A stretch of DNA of 64,000 bases, taken from NCBI RefSeq assembly GCF_013394655.1, contig NZ_CP053351.1:2758501-2822500 (forward strand), written 5' to 3'. Every line of letters begins with the position of its first letter. The stretch's first letter is position 1. The position numbers and the translations under genes were made by a program. Below are positions 45,384-53,822 of the stretch, piece after piece. The notes beneath the pieces were generated by a model. That model saw only the letters and a list, made by a program, of their open reading frames with translations. It did no database searches and was not told the origin of the DNA. The stretch is from Winogradskyella schleiferi. Its GTDB lineage: Bacteria > Bacteroidota > Bacteroidia > Flavobacteriales > Flavobacteriaceae.

Positions 45384-45411
45384 TTCTTTTTTTCAGCCAC
45401 AAATACACTTA
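45384..45411 (+). repeat. Left inverted repeat of the GxxExxY element
   Basis: The core TCAGCCACAAATACACTTAT pairs with the right-hand repeat at 45869-45892 (in reverse complement GCCACGAATACACGAAT): GCCAC[A/G]AATACAC[TT/GA]AT is shared. It ends 7 bases before the gene's ATG. Confidence 0.6.
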
Positions 45412-45417
45412 TTTAAT

Positions 45418-45792
45418 ATGTCGAAAATAATTTATAAGGATGAAAGCTATGCCATTATTGGTGCACTTTTCGATGTATATAATAATTTAGGAAGTGGCTT
45501 TGCAGAAATTGTTTATAAAGACGCCATAGAATATGAATTCAGGTGTAGGGATATTCCATTTGAAAGGGAAAAATGTTATATGGTAAATTATAAAGATATC
45601 GTCTTGAAGCATAAGTTTTATGCCGATTTTGTAGTTTTTGATAAAATTATACTCGAATTAAAAACTGTTGAATTTTTAACCGATAAACATCTAGCACAAT
45701 GTATCAATTATCTAAAGGAATCAGAATGTAAACTTGCTCTTTTAATTAATTTCCATAGAGACTTTTTAGACCATAAAAGAATAGTATTATAA
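45418..45792 (+). CDS. GxxExxY family protein, PD-(D/E)xK nuclease-like
   Basis: A 124-residue protein. The name-giving motif is GFAEIVY at residues 27-33. The PD-(D/E)xK-like core is Asp70 in FYADFVVF with ELK at 80-82 (Glu80, Lys82), followed by HLAQCINYL and LALLINF. The family is a small predicted nuclease of unknown function found scattered in Bacteroidota and other phyla. Here it lies between inverted repeats (45384-45411 and 45869-45892) as the only gene of a roughly 500-bp element, which suggests a mobile or repeat-associated role. The length is complete. Confidence 0.85.
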   Translation: MSKIIYKDESYAIIGALFDVYNNLGSGFAEIVYKDAIEYEFRCRDIPFEREKCYMVNYKDIVLKHKFYADFVVFDKIILELKTVEFLTDKHLAQCINYLKESECKLALLINFHRDFLDHKRIVL

Positions 45793-45868
45793 AGAACATT
45801 TTCGTCGTCAGTTAGATAATCAACAAATTAACGTACAAGCAAATAGCCAACAAAGTAGAACACCAAAA

Positions 45869-45892
45869 AAATTCGTGTATTCGTGGCAAAAC
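45869..45892 (-). repeat. Right inverted repeat of the GxxExxY element
   Basis: AATTCGTGTATTCGTGGCAA is the reverse complement, with a few mismatches, of the left repeat. It ends about 25 bases before the cca start codon at 45918. Confidence 0.6.
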
Positions 45893-45917
45893 AAAACAAT
45901 ATTCGAAGCAAAAAATA

Positions 45918-47333
45918 ATGAACCACAAACAAGCTTTAAAACACAACATATTTAAATACATAACCCAATCTGCTGAAGAACTACAAGTAGAAAGTTACGT
46001 CATCGGTGGATTTGTTCGCGATTATTTGTTAGAACGTGGTGACGCCAAAGATATTGATATTGTTGCTGTTGGAAGCGGAATTGAACTGGCCAAACAAGTC
46101 GCTAAAAATTTACCAAATCAACCCAAGGTACAAATATTCAAAACCTACGGAACAGCCATGTTGCTATATGAGGACATTGAAATTGAATTTGTTGGTGCCA
46201 GAAAAGAAAGTTATAACGAAGACAGCAGAAACCCTATTGTTGAAAATGGTACGTTAGAGGACGACCAAAACAGACGCGATTTTACCATCAATGCTTTAGC
46301 CTTGAGCTTGAATGAAAACAACCTTGGCGAGCTTTTAGATCCATTTAATGGTCTCAGCGATTTAGACAAAGGCATCATTCGGACACCTTTAGATCCTAAT
46401 ATTACGTATAGTGATGATCCATTGCGAATGATGCGAGCTATTCGATTTGCAACGCAATTGAATTTTAAAATTGAAAACGCTTCCCATAAAGCCATTAGCG
46501 ACAATAAGGAACGCATAAAAATAATCACCAAAGAACGTATTGTTGTTGAGTTGCATAAAATCTTAGAAAGTCAAACCCCTTCTATCGGTTTTATCCATTT
46601 AGAAAAAACTGGTCTTTTAGATTTTATTCTTCCTGAATTGACCGCGCTAAAAGGTGTCGATGAAGTTGAAGGCCAACGCCATAAAGATAATTTTTTCCAT
46701 ACGTTGGAAGTCGTTGATAACATTGCCAAAACAACAGATAACCTATGGTTACGATGGGCTGCCTTATTGCACGATATTGGAAAGGCACCAACCAAAAAAT
46801 TCCATAAAAAAATCGGTTGGACGTTTCATGCCCATGAATTTGTAGGTTCAAAAATGGTTTACAAATTATTCAAACGTCTTAAAATGCCATTGAATGATAA
46901 AATGAAATTCGTTCAGAAAATGGTACTAATGAGTTCAAGACCTATTGTTTTGGCTTCAGAAGTTACAGATTCTGCCGTAAGACGTTTGGTGTTTGATGCT
47001 GGCGAACATGTGGAAGATTTAATGACACTCTGTGAAGCAGATATTACGACTAAAAATCCTAAAAAATTCAAAAAATACCATCATAATTTCCAGAAAGTAA
47101 GAGACAAAATCGTTGAAGTTGAAGAGCGCGATCAGGTTCGAAATTTTCAACCACCTGTTTCTGGAGAAGAGATCATGGAAACTTTTAATTTAAAGCCTTC
47201 GAGGGAAATTGGCTTAATTAAAGAAGCGATAAAAGAGGCTATTTTAGAAGGAGAGATTCCAAATGAACATGAGGCAGCTTTTGAATTGATGATACAGAAA
47301 GGTAAAGATTTGGGATTGACAGTTGATGATTGA
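45918..47333 (+). CDS. cca: CCA tRNA nucleotidyltransferase with HD domain
   Basis: A 471-residue class II tRNA nucleotidyltransferase that adds CCA to tRNA 3' ends. The catalytic head has [14 protein letters not shown] and the metal motif KDIDIV (DxD). [11 protein letters not shown] and [16 protein letters not shown] are the nucleotide-selection motifs. A C-terminal HD domain carries [14 protein letters not shown], with phosphohydrolase residues. The gene starts just beyond the right repeat of the GxxExxY element, whose insertion may have changed its upstream region. Confidence 0.95.
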   Translation: MNHKQALKHNIFKYITQSAEELQVESYVIGGFVRDYLLERGDAKDIDIVAVGSGIELAKQVAKNLPNQPKVQIFKTYGTAMLLYEDIEIEFVGARKESYNEDSRNPIVENGTLEDDQNRRDFTINALALSLNENNLGELLDPFNGLSDLDKGIIRTPLDPNITYSDDPLRMMRAIRFATQLNFKIENASHKAISDNKERIKIITKERIVVELHKILESQTPSIGFIHLEKTGLLDFILPELTALKGVDEVEGQRHKDNFFHTLEVVDNIAKTTDNLWLRWAALLHDIGKAPTKKFHKKIGWTFHAHEFVGSKMVYKLFKRLKMPLNDKMKFVQKMVLMSSRPIVLASEVTDSAVRRLVFDAGEHVEDLMTLCEADITTKNPKKFKKYHHNFQKVRDKIVEVEERDQVRNFQPPVSGEEIMETFNLKPSREIGLIKEAIKEAILEGEIPNEHEAAFELMIQKGKDLGLTVDD

Positions 47334-47430
47334 CGATTCAGGATTTACGCATTACGATTTATGATTTGGAATTTGGGATTTGGATTTGCCTATTCATTTA
47401 GAAAAATAATTCTACTGACGAAATAAGACT
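47334..47430. other. Intergenic stretch with imperfect direct repeats
   Basis: The sequence is a run of GATTTGG/GAATTTGGG-like units (for example GATTTGGAATTTGGGATTTG), a simple degenerate repeat often seen between flavobacterial genes. No gene or clear promoter is seen before ctaA. Confidence 0.4.
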
Positions 47431-48447
47431 ATGAAAAAAGATAATAAAACAGTAATCTATTGGTTACTCACAGGTTGTTTCCTAATATTCGTTATGGTTG
47501 TTGTTGGTGGTATCACTAGATTAACCCATTCTGGCCTGTCCATTTCCAACTATAAATTAATTTCCGGCACCATTCCACCAATGAACGAAGTAGAATGGAA
47601 CGAGGCTTTTGAATTGTACAAACAATATCCAGAATACCAAAAACTCAATAATCACTTTTCTTTAGAAGAATTTAAGGACATCTATTTTTGGGAGTGGATT
47701 CATCGCGTTATTGGCCGGTTTATTGGTTTGGTTTTTATAATACCCTTCATATATTTTCTAATTAAAAAGCGGCTTTCCAAATCCACCATAAAAAAATCCA
47801 TTATACTTCTGTTGATGGGAGGTTTCCAAGGATTTTTAGGTTGGTATATGGTAAAAAGTGGTTTAGTAGATCGTCCAGATGTTAGTCATTACCGACTCGC
47901 TGCACATTTGACTACGGCATTTTTAACTTTCGCTTATACATTTTGGGTGGCTTTGGATTTAATCTTTCCCAATAAAAAGGCAATTGACAAAAAATTCAGG
48001 AATTTCATAAGAATTGGTTTAGTCGTTCTCATCCTTCAAATTATCTATGGGGCTTTTGTAGCTGGATTAGACGCTGGGTGGATTCATAATCATTGGCCAT
48101 TGATGAATGAAGGTAAGTTGATGCATGAAACAGTTTATATAGAGCAAAATCCGGTTTACCTCAACTTCATAGAAGGTAAAAGTGGCGTTCAATTTGTACA
48201 TAGAACATTGGCCTATGTTGTGGTAATTTTCATCCTAGCTATTTGGTATAAAGCGAAACTAAAACAATTAACCTCTTGGCAAAACAAAGGTGTTAATGGG
48301 CTTTTAATAATGCTAGGCATTCAATTTCTACTTGGAGTTTTAACACTTGTTTATGCAGTTCCTGTTTGGTTAGGCGTAGCACATCAAGTAGGTGCGTTTA
48401 TTTTATTAAGTTTGATGACTTTTACTTTACATCGGTTTTCTAAATGA
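47431..48447 (+). CDS. ctaA: COX15/CtaA family heme A synthase
   Basis: A 338-residue integral-membrane enzyme that oxidises heme O to heme A for terminal oxidases. It has about eight hydrophobic helices in two similar four-helix halves. Signatures include GGITRLTHSGLSISNYKLI and FWEWIHRVIGRFIGL with the first heme-ligand His. HYRLAAHLTTAF and FVHRTLAYVVV carry further His residues, and VAHQVGAFILL is near the end. A farnesyltransferase (ctaB) gene is not adjacent. The gene follows cca with a simple-repeat spacer. Confidence 0.93.
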   Translation: MKKDNKTVIYWLLTGCFLIFVMVVVGGITRLTHSGLSISNYKLISGTIPPMNEVEWNEAFELYKQYPEYQKLNNHFSLEEFKDIYFWEWIHRVIGRFIGLVFIIPFIYFLIKKRLSKSTIKKSIILLLMGGFQGFLGWYMVKSGLVDRPDVSHYRLAAHLTTAFLTFAYTFWVALDLIFPNKKAIDKKFRNFIRIGLVVLILQIIYGAFVAGLDAGWIHNHWPLMNEGKLMHETVYIEQNPVYLNFIEGKSGVQFVHRTLAYVVVIFILAIWYKAKLKQLTSWQNKGVNGLLIMLGIQFLLGVLTLVYAVPVWLGVAHQVGAFILLSLMTFTLHRFSK

Positions 48448-48515
48448 AAAAGTGCCTAAAGTTTTTAAAGTTTTAAGTGCCTAGAGTATTTAAAGTGCCT
48501 AAAGTACTCAAAGTT
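48446..48515 (+). repeat. Tandem imperfect repeat AAAGTGCCTAAAGT
   Basis: Three imperfect copies of AAGTGCCTAAAGTnTTTAAAG occur in tandem right after the ctaA stop. They look like a simple expansion and have no coding role. Confidence 0.6.
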
Positions 48516-48566
48516 GGAATTCAGGTATTACTGACAAAAAAATCAAATAAAATTTGCCTATCTTTT

Positions 48567-48710
48567 TTAGACACTAATTTCATGAATTAACACTAATAAA
48601 ACAGGTGCTACGCATCCAAAATTGCAAAAAGAATAACCATCATTTAATTGCGTGAATTTAAATAACACCTATTTAAAAAAATTCGTGCTCATTAGTGAAA
48701 TTCGTGTCTT
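48567..48710. repeat. Gene-less inverted-repeat element, second copy
   Basis: The left arm AGACACTAATTTCATGAAT (48569-48587, continuing to 48598) and the right arm ATTAGTGAAATTCGTGTCT (48691-48709) pair over 23 of 29 positions when extended. The middle is about 80 bases and carries no frame. The arms share the CAC-AAT core with the GxxExxY element repeats 3 kb away. Confidence 0.55.
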
Positions 48711-48752
48711 GTGTTTATTCATACTTTCGATGTTTTTTTTGGGATTTAGTTT

Positions 48753-48784
48753 TTGGGATTTAAAATATGTAAACCTTATCTTTG
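48753..48784 (+). promoter_or_regulatory. Flavobacterial promoter, apparently leaderless
   Basis: TTG at 48753-48755 and TATCTTTG at 48777-48784 fit the Bacteroidota -33/-7 consensus with a 21-base spacer. The -7 element ends 4 bases before the ATG at 48789, so transcription would begin at or close to the start codon. Confidence 0.55.
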
Positions 48785-48788
48785 CAGC

Positions 48789-49307
48789 ATGATTTACAGA
48801 TTTAGAGTTATACTGGATAACGATACCGAAGATGATGTGTTCCGCGATATAGAAATTCGTGAAAGCGATACAATGGAAGATCTTCATAATGTTATTACCC
48901 AATCTTTTGGGTTTGAAGGCATGGAAATGGCGTCGTTTTACATGAGTGATGAGCAATGGAACCAAGGTGAGGAAATCGCCATGATGGATATGAGCGAAGC
49001 TGGCAATGAAGTAAAGATGATGGGCACAACCATCATTAAAGATATGATTCATGAAGCCTCAACACGATTAATCTACGTGTACGATTTTATGAATATGTGG
49101 ACATTCTATGTGGAACTCGGTGAAATTGTAGAAGAAGCTGAAGGTACAGATTACCCTAACCTAATGTATGTACATGGTCAGATTCCTGATGAAGCACCAG
49201 AAAAAACATTTGAAGCCGAAGAAGATGAAGACGATTATAATGAGTTTGAGGACGATTTAGACATCAATGATTATGACAATTTGGATTTTGACGAGAATTG
49301 GAACTAA
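48789..49307 (+). CDS. Plasmid pRiA4b ORF-3-like protein
   Basis: A 172-residue protein of the PRiA4_ORF3 family (PF07929), with MIYRFRVILDNDTEDDVFRD at the start, FEGMEMASFYMSDEQW in the middle and YVYDFMNMWTFYVELGE (the family's YxYDFGDxW-type motif), followed by an acidic tail. I start it at the ATG at 48789; the frame upstream adds 12 residues that do not look conserved. In Bacteroidota this is a common chromosomal protein of unknown function; the name comes from a plasmid and does not prove mobility. It is transcribed from the promoter at 48753-48784. Confidence 0.85.
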   Translation: MIYRFRVILDNDTEDDVFRDIEIRESDTMEDLHNVITQSFGFEGMEMASFYMSDEQWNQGEEIAMMDMSEAGNEVKMMGTTIIKDMIHEASTRLIYVYDFMNMWTFYVELGEIVEEAEGTDYPNLMYVHGQIPDEAPEKTFEAEEDEDDYNEFEDDLDINDYDNLDFDENWN

Positions 49308-49414
49308 TAAAACAACCGGATTACTACCTGAATCAATAAATACCCACTACTAGGTATTGAAGTCAAAAATTTAGTTTCGTAAGTTTACTGTGCTATTAAT
49401 TAACACTTTAAATT

Positions 49415-52400
49415 ATGAAACGATTACTACTTTTTTTTACTCTTGCGATTTTCACAAGTCAAAGTTCTTTTTCTCAATGGACATACTTTGATGTTGGCAT
49501 CGAAAACTTTTCAGAGAATCTTTATGATGTTTTCTTTCTAAATAATGATATCGGATGGATAGCTGGTAATAACACTATTTTAAAAACCACTGATGGTGGT
49601 GATAATTGGATTCTAAAAAATACTATACCTAATGTTAGGTATTATGGAATTTACTTCAAAGATGAATCAGTAGGCTGGGCATTTGGAAAAAGTACTTCAG
49701 GCATTAATGGTAGAATACATAAAACAACTGACGGAGGAACCACATGGACTGCCGATCCTGCTGGTAATGGAACGCTGCCTTGGTGGTCTATGGACTTTGC
49801 CGATTTGAACAATGGCGTAATTGTTGGACAAGAAGGCCAAATAAAATATACCAATGATGGTGGTGATACATGGTACACTAAAACTTCACCATCGGGAGAC
49901 GCAGGCACTATTTTTGACGTGGATTTTTACGATGGGCTTAATGGAGTAGCAGTTGGCTTTACTGGTGGAAATGGATTTGCAATTAAAACAACGGACGGTG
50001 GAAACACATGGTATAATACAAACTCCAACAATCTTGGAAGTATTAGATCTGTATCTTTTTCCAACGAAAATAATGGTATTGGATTAGCTATTGGGAGCAA
50101 TGGATTAATATACAACACCTACAATGGAGGCGATAATTGGTATTTGGAAGAATCCCCAACTGACCAATCTCTGCAATCTATTCATCATATAACCGAAGAC
50201 AATATTATTGCCGTTGGACCAAGCGGAACAATAATCACAAGTACTGTCGGCGGAATTTTTTGGGATTCAGAAATTACACCTTTCACATCGTATTTAAGAA
50301 GTGTTTTCTTTAATAATCAAAATACAGGTTGGGCTGTAGGATCCCAAGGTGTTATTTTAAAATATGAAAAAGATCCTTTATTAAAAGTGTTTAATGAAAT
50401 AGAAAAAAACGGTTCTGACGTACCTGTTAGAACCGAACTTGATTACTTTTCCTTATCAGTCTCAGCAGATGGCTCAAGTGCTACAATATTCCAGAATGGA
50501 TTTGCCGGTAATGAAAATCATATATTTAGGATTCAAGAAGATCCAAATAACAACGATACTGATAGATATGGCAGTTTTGAAACCCTATCTACGACCTCAG
50601 AGTTTACCGAAATACAATACAACCATCCAAAAAATTTAGATTCAAATAATGAACAGAACCTAAGAGTGACTTGTGAAATTTTCGATACTTTAAACGAGGA
50701 TGTATATTTTGAATTTTCTATTGATATTGTAAAACCTCCTGTTTTAATGGTACATGGTTTATGGTCTAATGGTTCAGATGCATTTGGTAACATGCGAACG
50801 GCTTTATTAGAAACTGGAATGTATCATAATTACCAACTCAAGCACTTCAACTACACTAATGACGCTTTTGTATTTGAAAACGCTCCAACATTAAATTATG
50901 TAAAAAATCAATTGAAAGATTTATGTATAAGAAATAATCACTCTACAGGAAAAATAGATTTATTTGGACATAGCATGGGAGGATTGGTGAGTAGGTTTTA
51001 TATACAAAGCAACCAATATGAAAATGATGTAAATAAATTAATAACATTTAATACACCTCATTCAGGGTCACAATGGGCCGATTTATTGATTGATCCTGAA
51101 TTTAATTTTTTAACACCATTTTTAACCGATTTAAATCACAACCCTACCAATGGCGCTATAGACAATTTAAGAGTAAATGGTTCATTCATTAATTCACTTA
51201 ACAATAACAGTAATTCTCCTAATTATGACAATATAGGTCTCCATTCTATTGTTACTACGGAATCTAGTACAGGATTAGGTCTCGAATATACCAAGGTCAT
51301 TGGTTTTGCGATGGCTGCCCAAACACAAATAGTAGATTTTACTATGAAACATTTTTTATTTAATGATGAAATAAATGATTTGGTGGTTCCATTTTCAAGT
51401 CAAGTTGGCGGTGTAGAATTTTCTGCATATACAAGTCAATGGCATAGCTCCACAGGTGACCCACTTTCAAATGGTGATCCAAATCCCGGTGTTTTAGCAA
51501 AATCCATAGAACTAGTAAATAAAAAAGCAGAAGACGTTGCTTTCTTTGATAATTTTGGATATTACCCATCTGATTTAGAGTATAATTTAAACTACCAAAG
51601 ATCAGCGAACTATGTTTCAAATGAAACGCTAACGATTATTAGTCCAATCGACAATACAGAGTTTAATTCAGGTGATGTGGTATCTATTGAAACTAATGGT
51701 AGTTCTGGCATTATTAACATTCTAACTTCAATTGGAAGTCAAGATACATCTATTCAATCAAATTTATCTGAAAACACAACAACCGACACCGTATTATTTA
51801 CATTACCAGAAGATACTCTTGGAAGATTAGAAATCGTATGTGCTGGCTTCGACCAAAACGGATATGCAGATTATGACTCTACTTACATCATAGTGACAAC
51901 AGATGCAATTTTAGAGAGTATTAAAATTCAGGAAAACATAATCTATGTTGCCGAGAACAATGATACTGCAATCAGAATAACAGGAAACTATTCTGATGGT
52001 GTAGAAAGAGACATTACATCTATGGTAGACATATCCTATTCATTCTCTAGTAACAATGCAACGAATACTGCTATTGGTTTTATAGATGGAATAAGTGAGG
52101 GTGAAGATGTTTTAACTGTTTCAATAAACGGAAAGATTGATTCAGCGCCAATTGTTATAACCTCAGCAAGCGAATTTTATGACATAACGCTTAGCAATGA
52201 GGAAGCAATTCTAAATAATAATAAACTAACCATTTACCCAAACCCAACTAAACGTGTTTTAAATATAAATATCGATGAGAGCATTGACGAAATTTTAATA
52301 TATGACCTTACCGGAAAGCAATTACTAACTAAAGAAAACTCAAAAACTATTGATGTTTCAAACCTACGAAATGGTATTTATATTGTAAAGATTTACTCCA

Positions 52401-52438
52401 ACAATTCAATTATTTCTAAGCATTTTATTAAAAACTAA
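49415..52438 (+). CDS. T9SS cargo: beta-propeller (YCF48-like) plus lipase-type alpha/beta hydrolase
   Basis: A 1007-residue secreted protein. The signal peptide is at 1-20. Residues about 25-330 are six to seven YCF48/BNR-like blades (GWIAGNNTILKTTDGGDNW and similar, with repeated TTDGG and GNxxW). Residues about 440-700 are an alpha/beta hydrolase: VHGLWSNGSD, nucleophile GHSMGG (Ser520), probable Asp655 in NDLVVP and His677 in SQWHSS. An Ig/Big-type segment follows, then the C-terminal T9SS type A sorting domain (LTIYPNPTKRVLNINIDESI to HFIKN). The combination suggests a surface or secreted esterase/lipase with a binding propeller; the triad is predicted. Confidence 0.88.
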   Translation: MKRLLLFFTLAIFTSQSSFSQWTYFDVGIENFSENLYDVFFLNNDIGWIAGNNTILKTTDGGDNWILKNTIPNVRYYGIYFKDESVGWAFGKSTSGINGRIHKTTDGGTTWTADPAGNGTLPWWSMDFADLNNGVIVGQEGQIKYTNDGGDTWYTKTSPSGDAGTIFDVDFYDGLNGVAVGFTGGNGFAIKTTDGGNTWYNTNSNNLGSIRSVSFSNENNGIGLAIGSNGLIYNTYNGGDNWYLEESPTDQSLQSIHHITEDNIIAVGPSGTIITSTVGGIFWDSEITPFTSYLRSVFFNNQNTGWAVGSQGVILKYEKDPLLKVFNEIEKNGSDVPVRTELDYFSLSVSADGSSATIFQNGFAGNENHIFRIQEDPNNNDTDRYGSFETLSTTSEFTEIQYNHPKNLDSNNEQNLRVTCEIFDTLNEDVYFEFSIDIVKPPVLMVHGLWSNGSDAFGNMRTALLETGMYHNYQLKHFNYTNDAFVFENAPTLNYVKNQLKDLCIRNNHSTGKIDLFGHSMGGLVSRFYIQSNQYENDVNKLITFNTPHSGSQWADLLIDPEFNFLTPFLTDLNHNPTNGAIDNLRVNGSFINSLNNNSNSPNYDNIGLHSIVTTESSTGLGLEYTKVIGFAMAAQTQIVDFTMKHFLFNDEINDLVVPFSSQVGGVEFSAYTSQWHSSTGDPLSNGDPNPGVLAKSIELVNKKAEDVAFFDNFGYYPSDLEYNLNYQRSANYVSNETLTIISPIDNTEFNSGDVVSIETNGSSGIINILTSIGSQDTSIQSNLSENTTTDTVLFTLPEDTLGRLEIVCAGFDQNGYADYDSTYIIVTTDAILESIKIQENIIYVAENNDTAIRITGNYSDGVERDITSMVDISYSFSSNNATNTAIGFIDGISEGEDVLTVSINGKIDSAPIVITSASEFYDITLSNEEAILNNNKLTIYPNPTKRVLNINIDESIDEILIYDLTGKQLLTKENSKTIDVSNLRNGIYIVKIYSNNSIISKHFIKN

Positions 52439-52456
52439 TTTCCAATATATTTTATT

Positions 52457-52483
52457 AAAAAAGCATCCTTTTGATGCTTTTTT
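52457..52483 (+). terminator. Rho-independent terminator after the T9SS hydrolase gene
   Basis: AAAAAAGCATC (52457-52467) pairs with GATGCTTTTTT (52473-52483), followed by more T. It lies 19 bases beyond the stop codon, and the A-run would also serve the convergent gene 52547-53608. Confidence 0.8.
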
Positions 52484-52546
52484 TTTATACAACAAGGCAA
52501 AAATTTCTCATGTTCCACATCAGCTAATAACTGTAACAGAATGCTC

Positions 52547-53608
52547 TTAAAACCGATTCAAACTCACATCCTCATAATTACGTTTTACAAAGTCGAGTGC
52601 GTTTTTAAGTATCTCACCCATGTTTTTACTGTTTCTAAAATTCAAATCCAGGGTATAATTATAGATATCTTCTTTTAGCATATCTATGTGCTTTGGAATA
52701 GAAATTTCATCAGCTTCCATACAATCCAACAAGGCATTTAATCGCGTATGGTAACTTATCATTCGTTTGGCAACAATGGAACGCTCCTCAATTTTGTACT
52801 GATATATTGATTCTGCCTGAATTTTTTCTTGCACCATTTTTACCATATTATAGTTTTCCTTAAAAAATTGTGGTCTATAAATTTTCAAATTGCCTTCATA
52901 AGATTGCTGATCAAAATCAATGGCCCTAATTTTAAAAACGACATGGTCAAAATCGTGAGTTGGGACGATGACATAATTGTACGAACGCATATCGCCTAAT
53001 AGTCGAATTAAACAACGCTCATTAAATTTTACAAATTCTTTCGCTATTTGCGCTTTTTCAGACGGATTACAATCTGGCAATATATTCTTAATAAATTCAT
53101 CACCAGGAATACCTGCAATGTGCTCTTCAATCAAGGTGTCCCTACATACCAAAAAGTTAATTTGATATGGTGACAACATCTGCTCTAGCTCCAATCCATA
53201 AACTCTCGAAGCATCTGCCGTTTTCACATAAAAATAGGTGTAATTATCATTTAGAATATTCCGCACTTTTATTCGAAAAGGTTTAGAATTTCCGAACGTA
53301 CAAAAATCTATGGCATCGACATTTAAAAACTTTAATATGCCTTCTCCTCCGTCTGAAAGTAAATGTGAATAGACCCGCTTTAAACTTCTATCAATTTCTT
53401 CACGCTCGTAATCATTATAATAGACACGTACCCAAAGCGTATCCTCATCATTTTTATCGTAAACGACTATTGAGCCTTGAAATCGCAATAAATCCGAATA
53501 GAAAATAGGAAGGTCAACATTTCGCCTATAATCTGACAAATACGCATCTAATTCATCAGATATAGGATAGGTTGGCTTTCGTTTTGATATTTTTAAATCG
53601 TCACTCAT
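52547..53608 (-). CDS. Uncharacterised protein with kinase-like motifs
   Basis: A 353-residue cytoplasmic protein that I do not recognise by name. Residues about 105-235 read like a protein-kinase-type fold. A strand with YVKT (Lys129) may be the ATP-binding lysine, and GLELEQ at 138-143 may be the helix-C Glu. A hinge-like LIEEHIAGIPGDEF is at 159-172. A catalytic-loop-like GDMRSYNYV follows (Asp206, Asn211), and IDFDQQ (Asp231, Asp233) takes the DFG position. A C-terminal helical part from about 245 ends the protein. The N-terminal 100 residues are a mixed domain (LWVRVYYNDYERE). Kinase activity is an inference from motif order only. Confidence 0.8.
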   Translation of the reverse strand: MSDDLKISKRKPTYPISDELDAYLSDYRRNVDLPIFYSDLLRFQGSIVVYDKNDEDTLWVRVYYNDYEREEIDRSLKRVYSHLLSDGGEGILKFLNVDAIDFCTFGNSKPFRIKVRNILNDNYTYFYVKTADASRVYGLELEQMLSPYQINFLVCRDTLIEEHIAGIPGDEFIKNILPDCNPSEKAQIAKEFVKFNERCLIRLLGDMRSYNYVIVPTHDFDHVVFKIRAIDFDQQSYEGNLKIYRPQFFKENYNMVKMVQEKIQAESIYQYKIEERSIVAKRMISYHTRLNALLDCMEADEISIPKHIDMLKEDIYNYTLDLNFRNSKNMGEILKNALDFVKRNYEDVSLNRF

Positions 53609-53753
53609 GTGCTAAATTTAAGGGTTTTTAAATGAATATAAAAAGTTACATTCAAATTTGGTTTAAATAATTTTTTGAAGCTTTAGTCACTAATTTTAAG
53701 CATTATTTCGAATTTAATTTATTATAAAAACAACAATTACTGTAACAAAAAAA

Positions 53754-53806
53754 AGCATCAATCGTCTTACCTTTATAACCAATTGATGCTAAAACTTTTT
53801 AGCATC
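53754..53806. repeat. Nested inverted repeats before the ABC exporter genes
   Basis: AGCATCAAT (53754-53762) and ATTGATGCT (53782-53790) are perfect inverted repeats. GATGCT (53785-53790) pairs in addition with AGCATC (53801-53806). The two hairpins are mutually exclusive. On the minus strand the first is followed by a long T-run, so it may be a leftward terminator; on the plus strand the pair could act on the exporter leader. Confidence 0.5.
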
Positions 53807-53822
53807 TCAAAAACCAATCATT

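Noticed and set aside
48446..48515. Tandem AAAGTGCCTAAAGT copies as a CRISPR-like array
   Set aside because: The units are short, imperfect and directly adjacent without unique spacers, and there is no cas gene; they are a simple repeat.
48789..49307. Treating the pRiA4b ORF-3-like gene as evidence of a plasmid or transposon
   Set aside because: The name reflects one early plasmid member; the family is widespread on Bacteroidota chromosomes and no transposase or plasmid gene is nearby.
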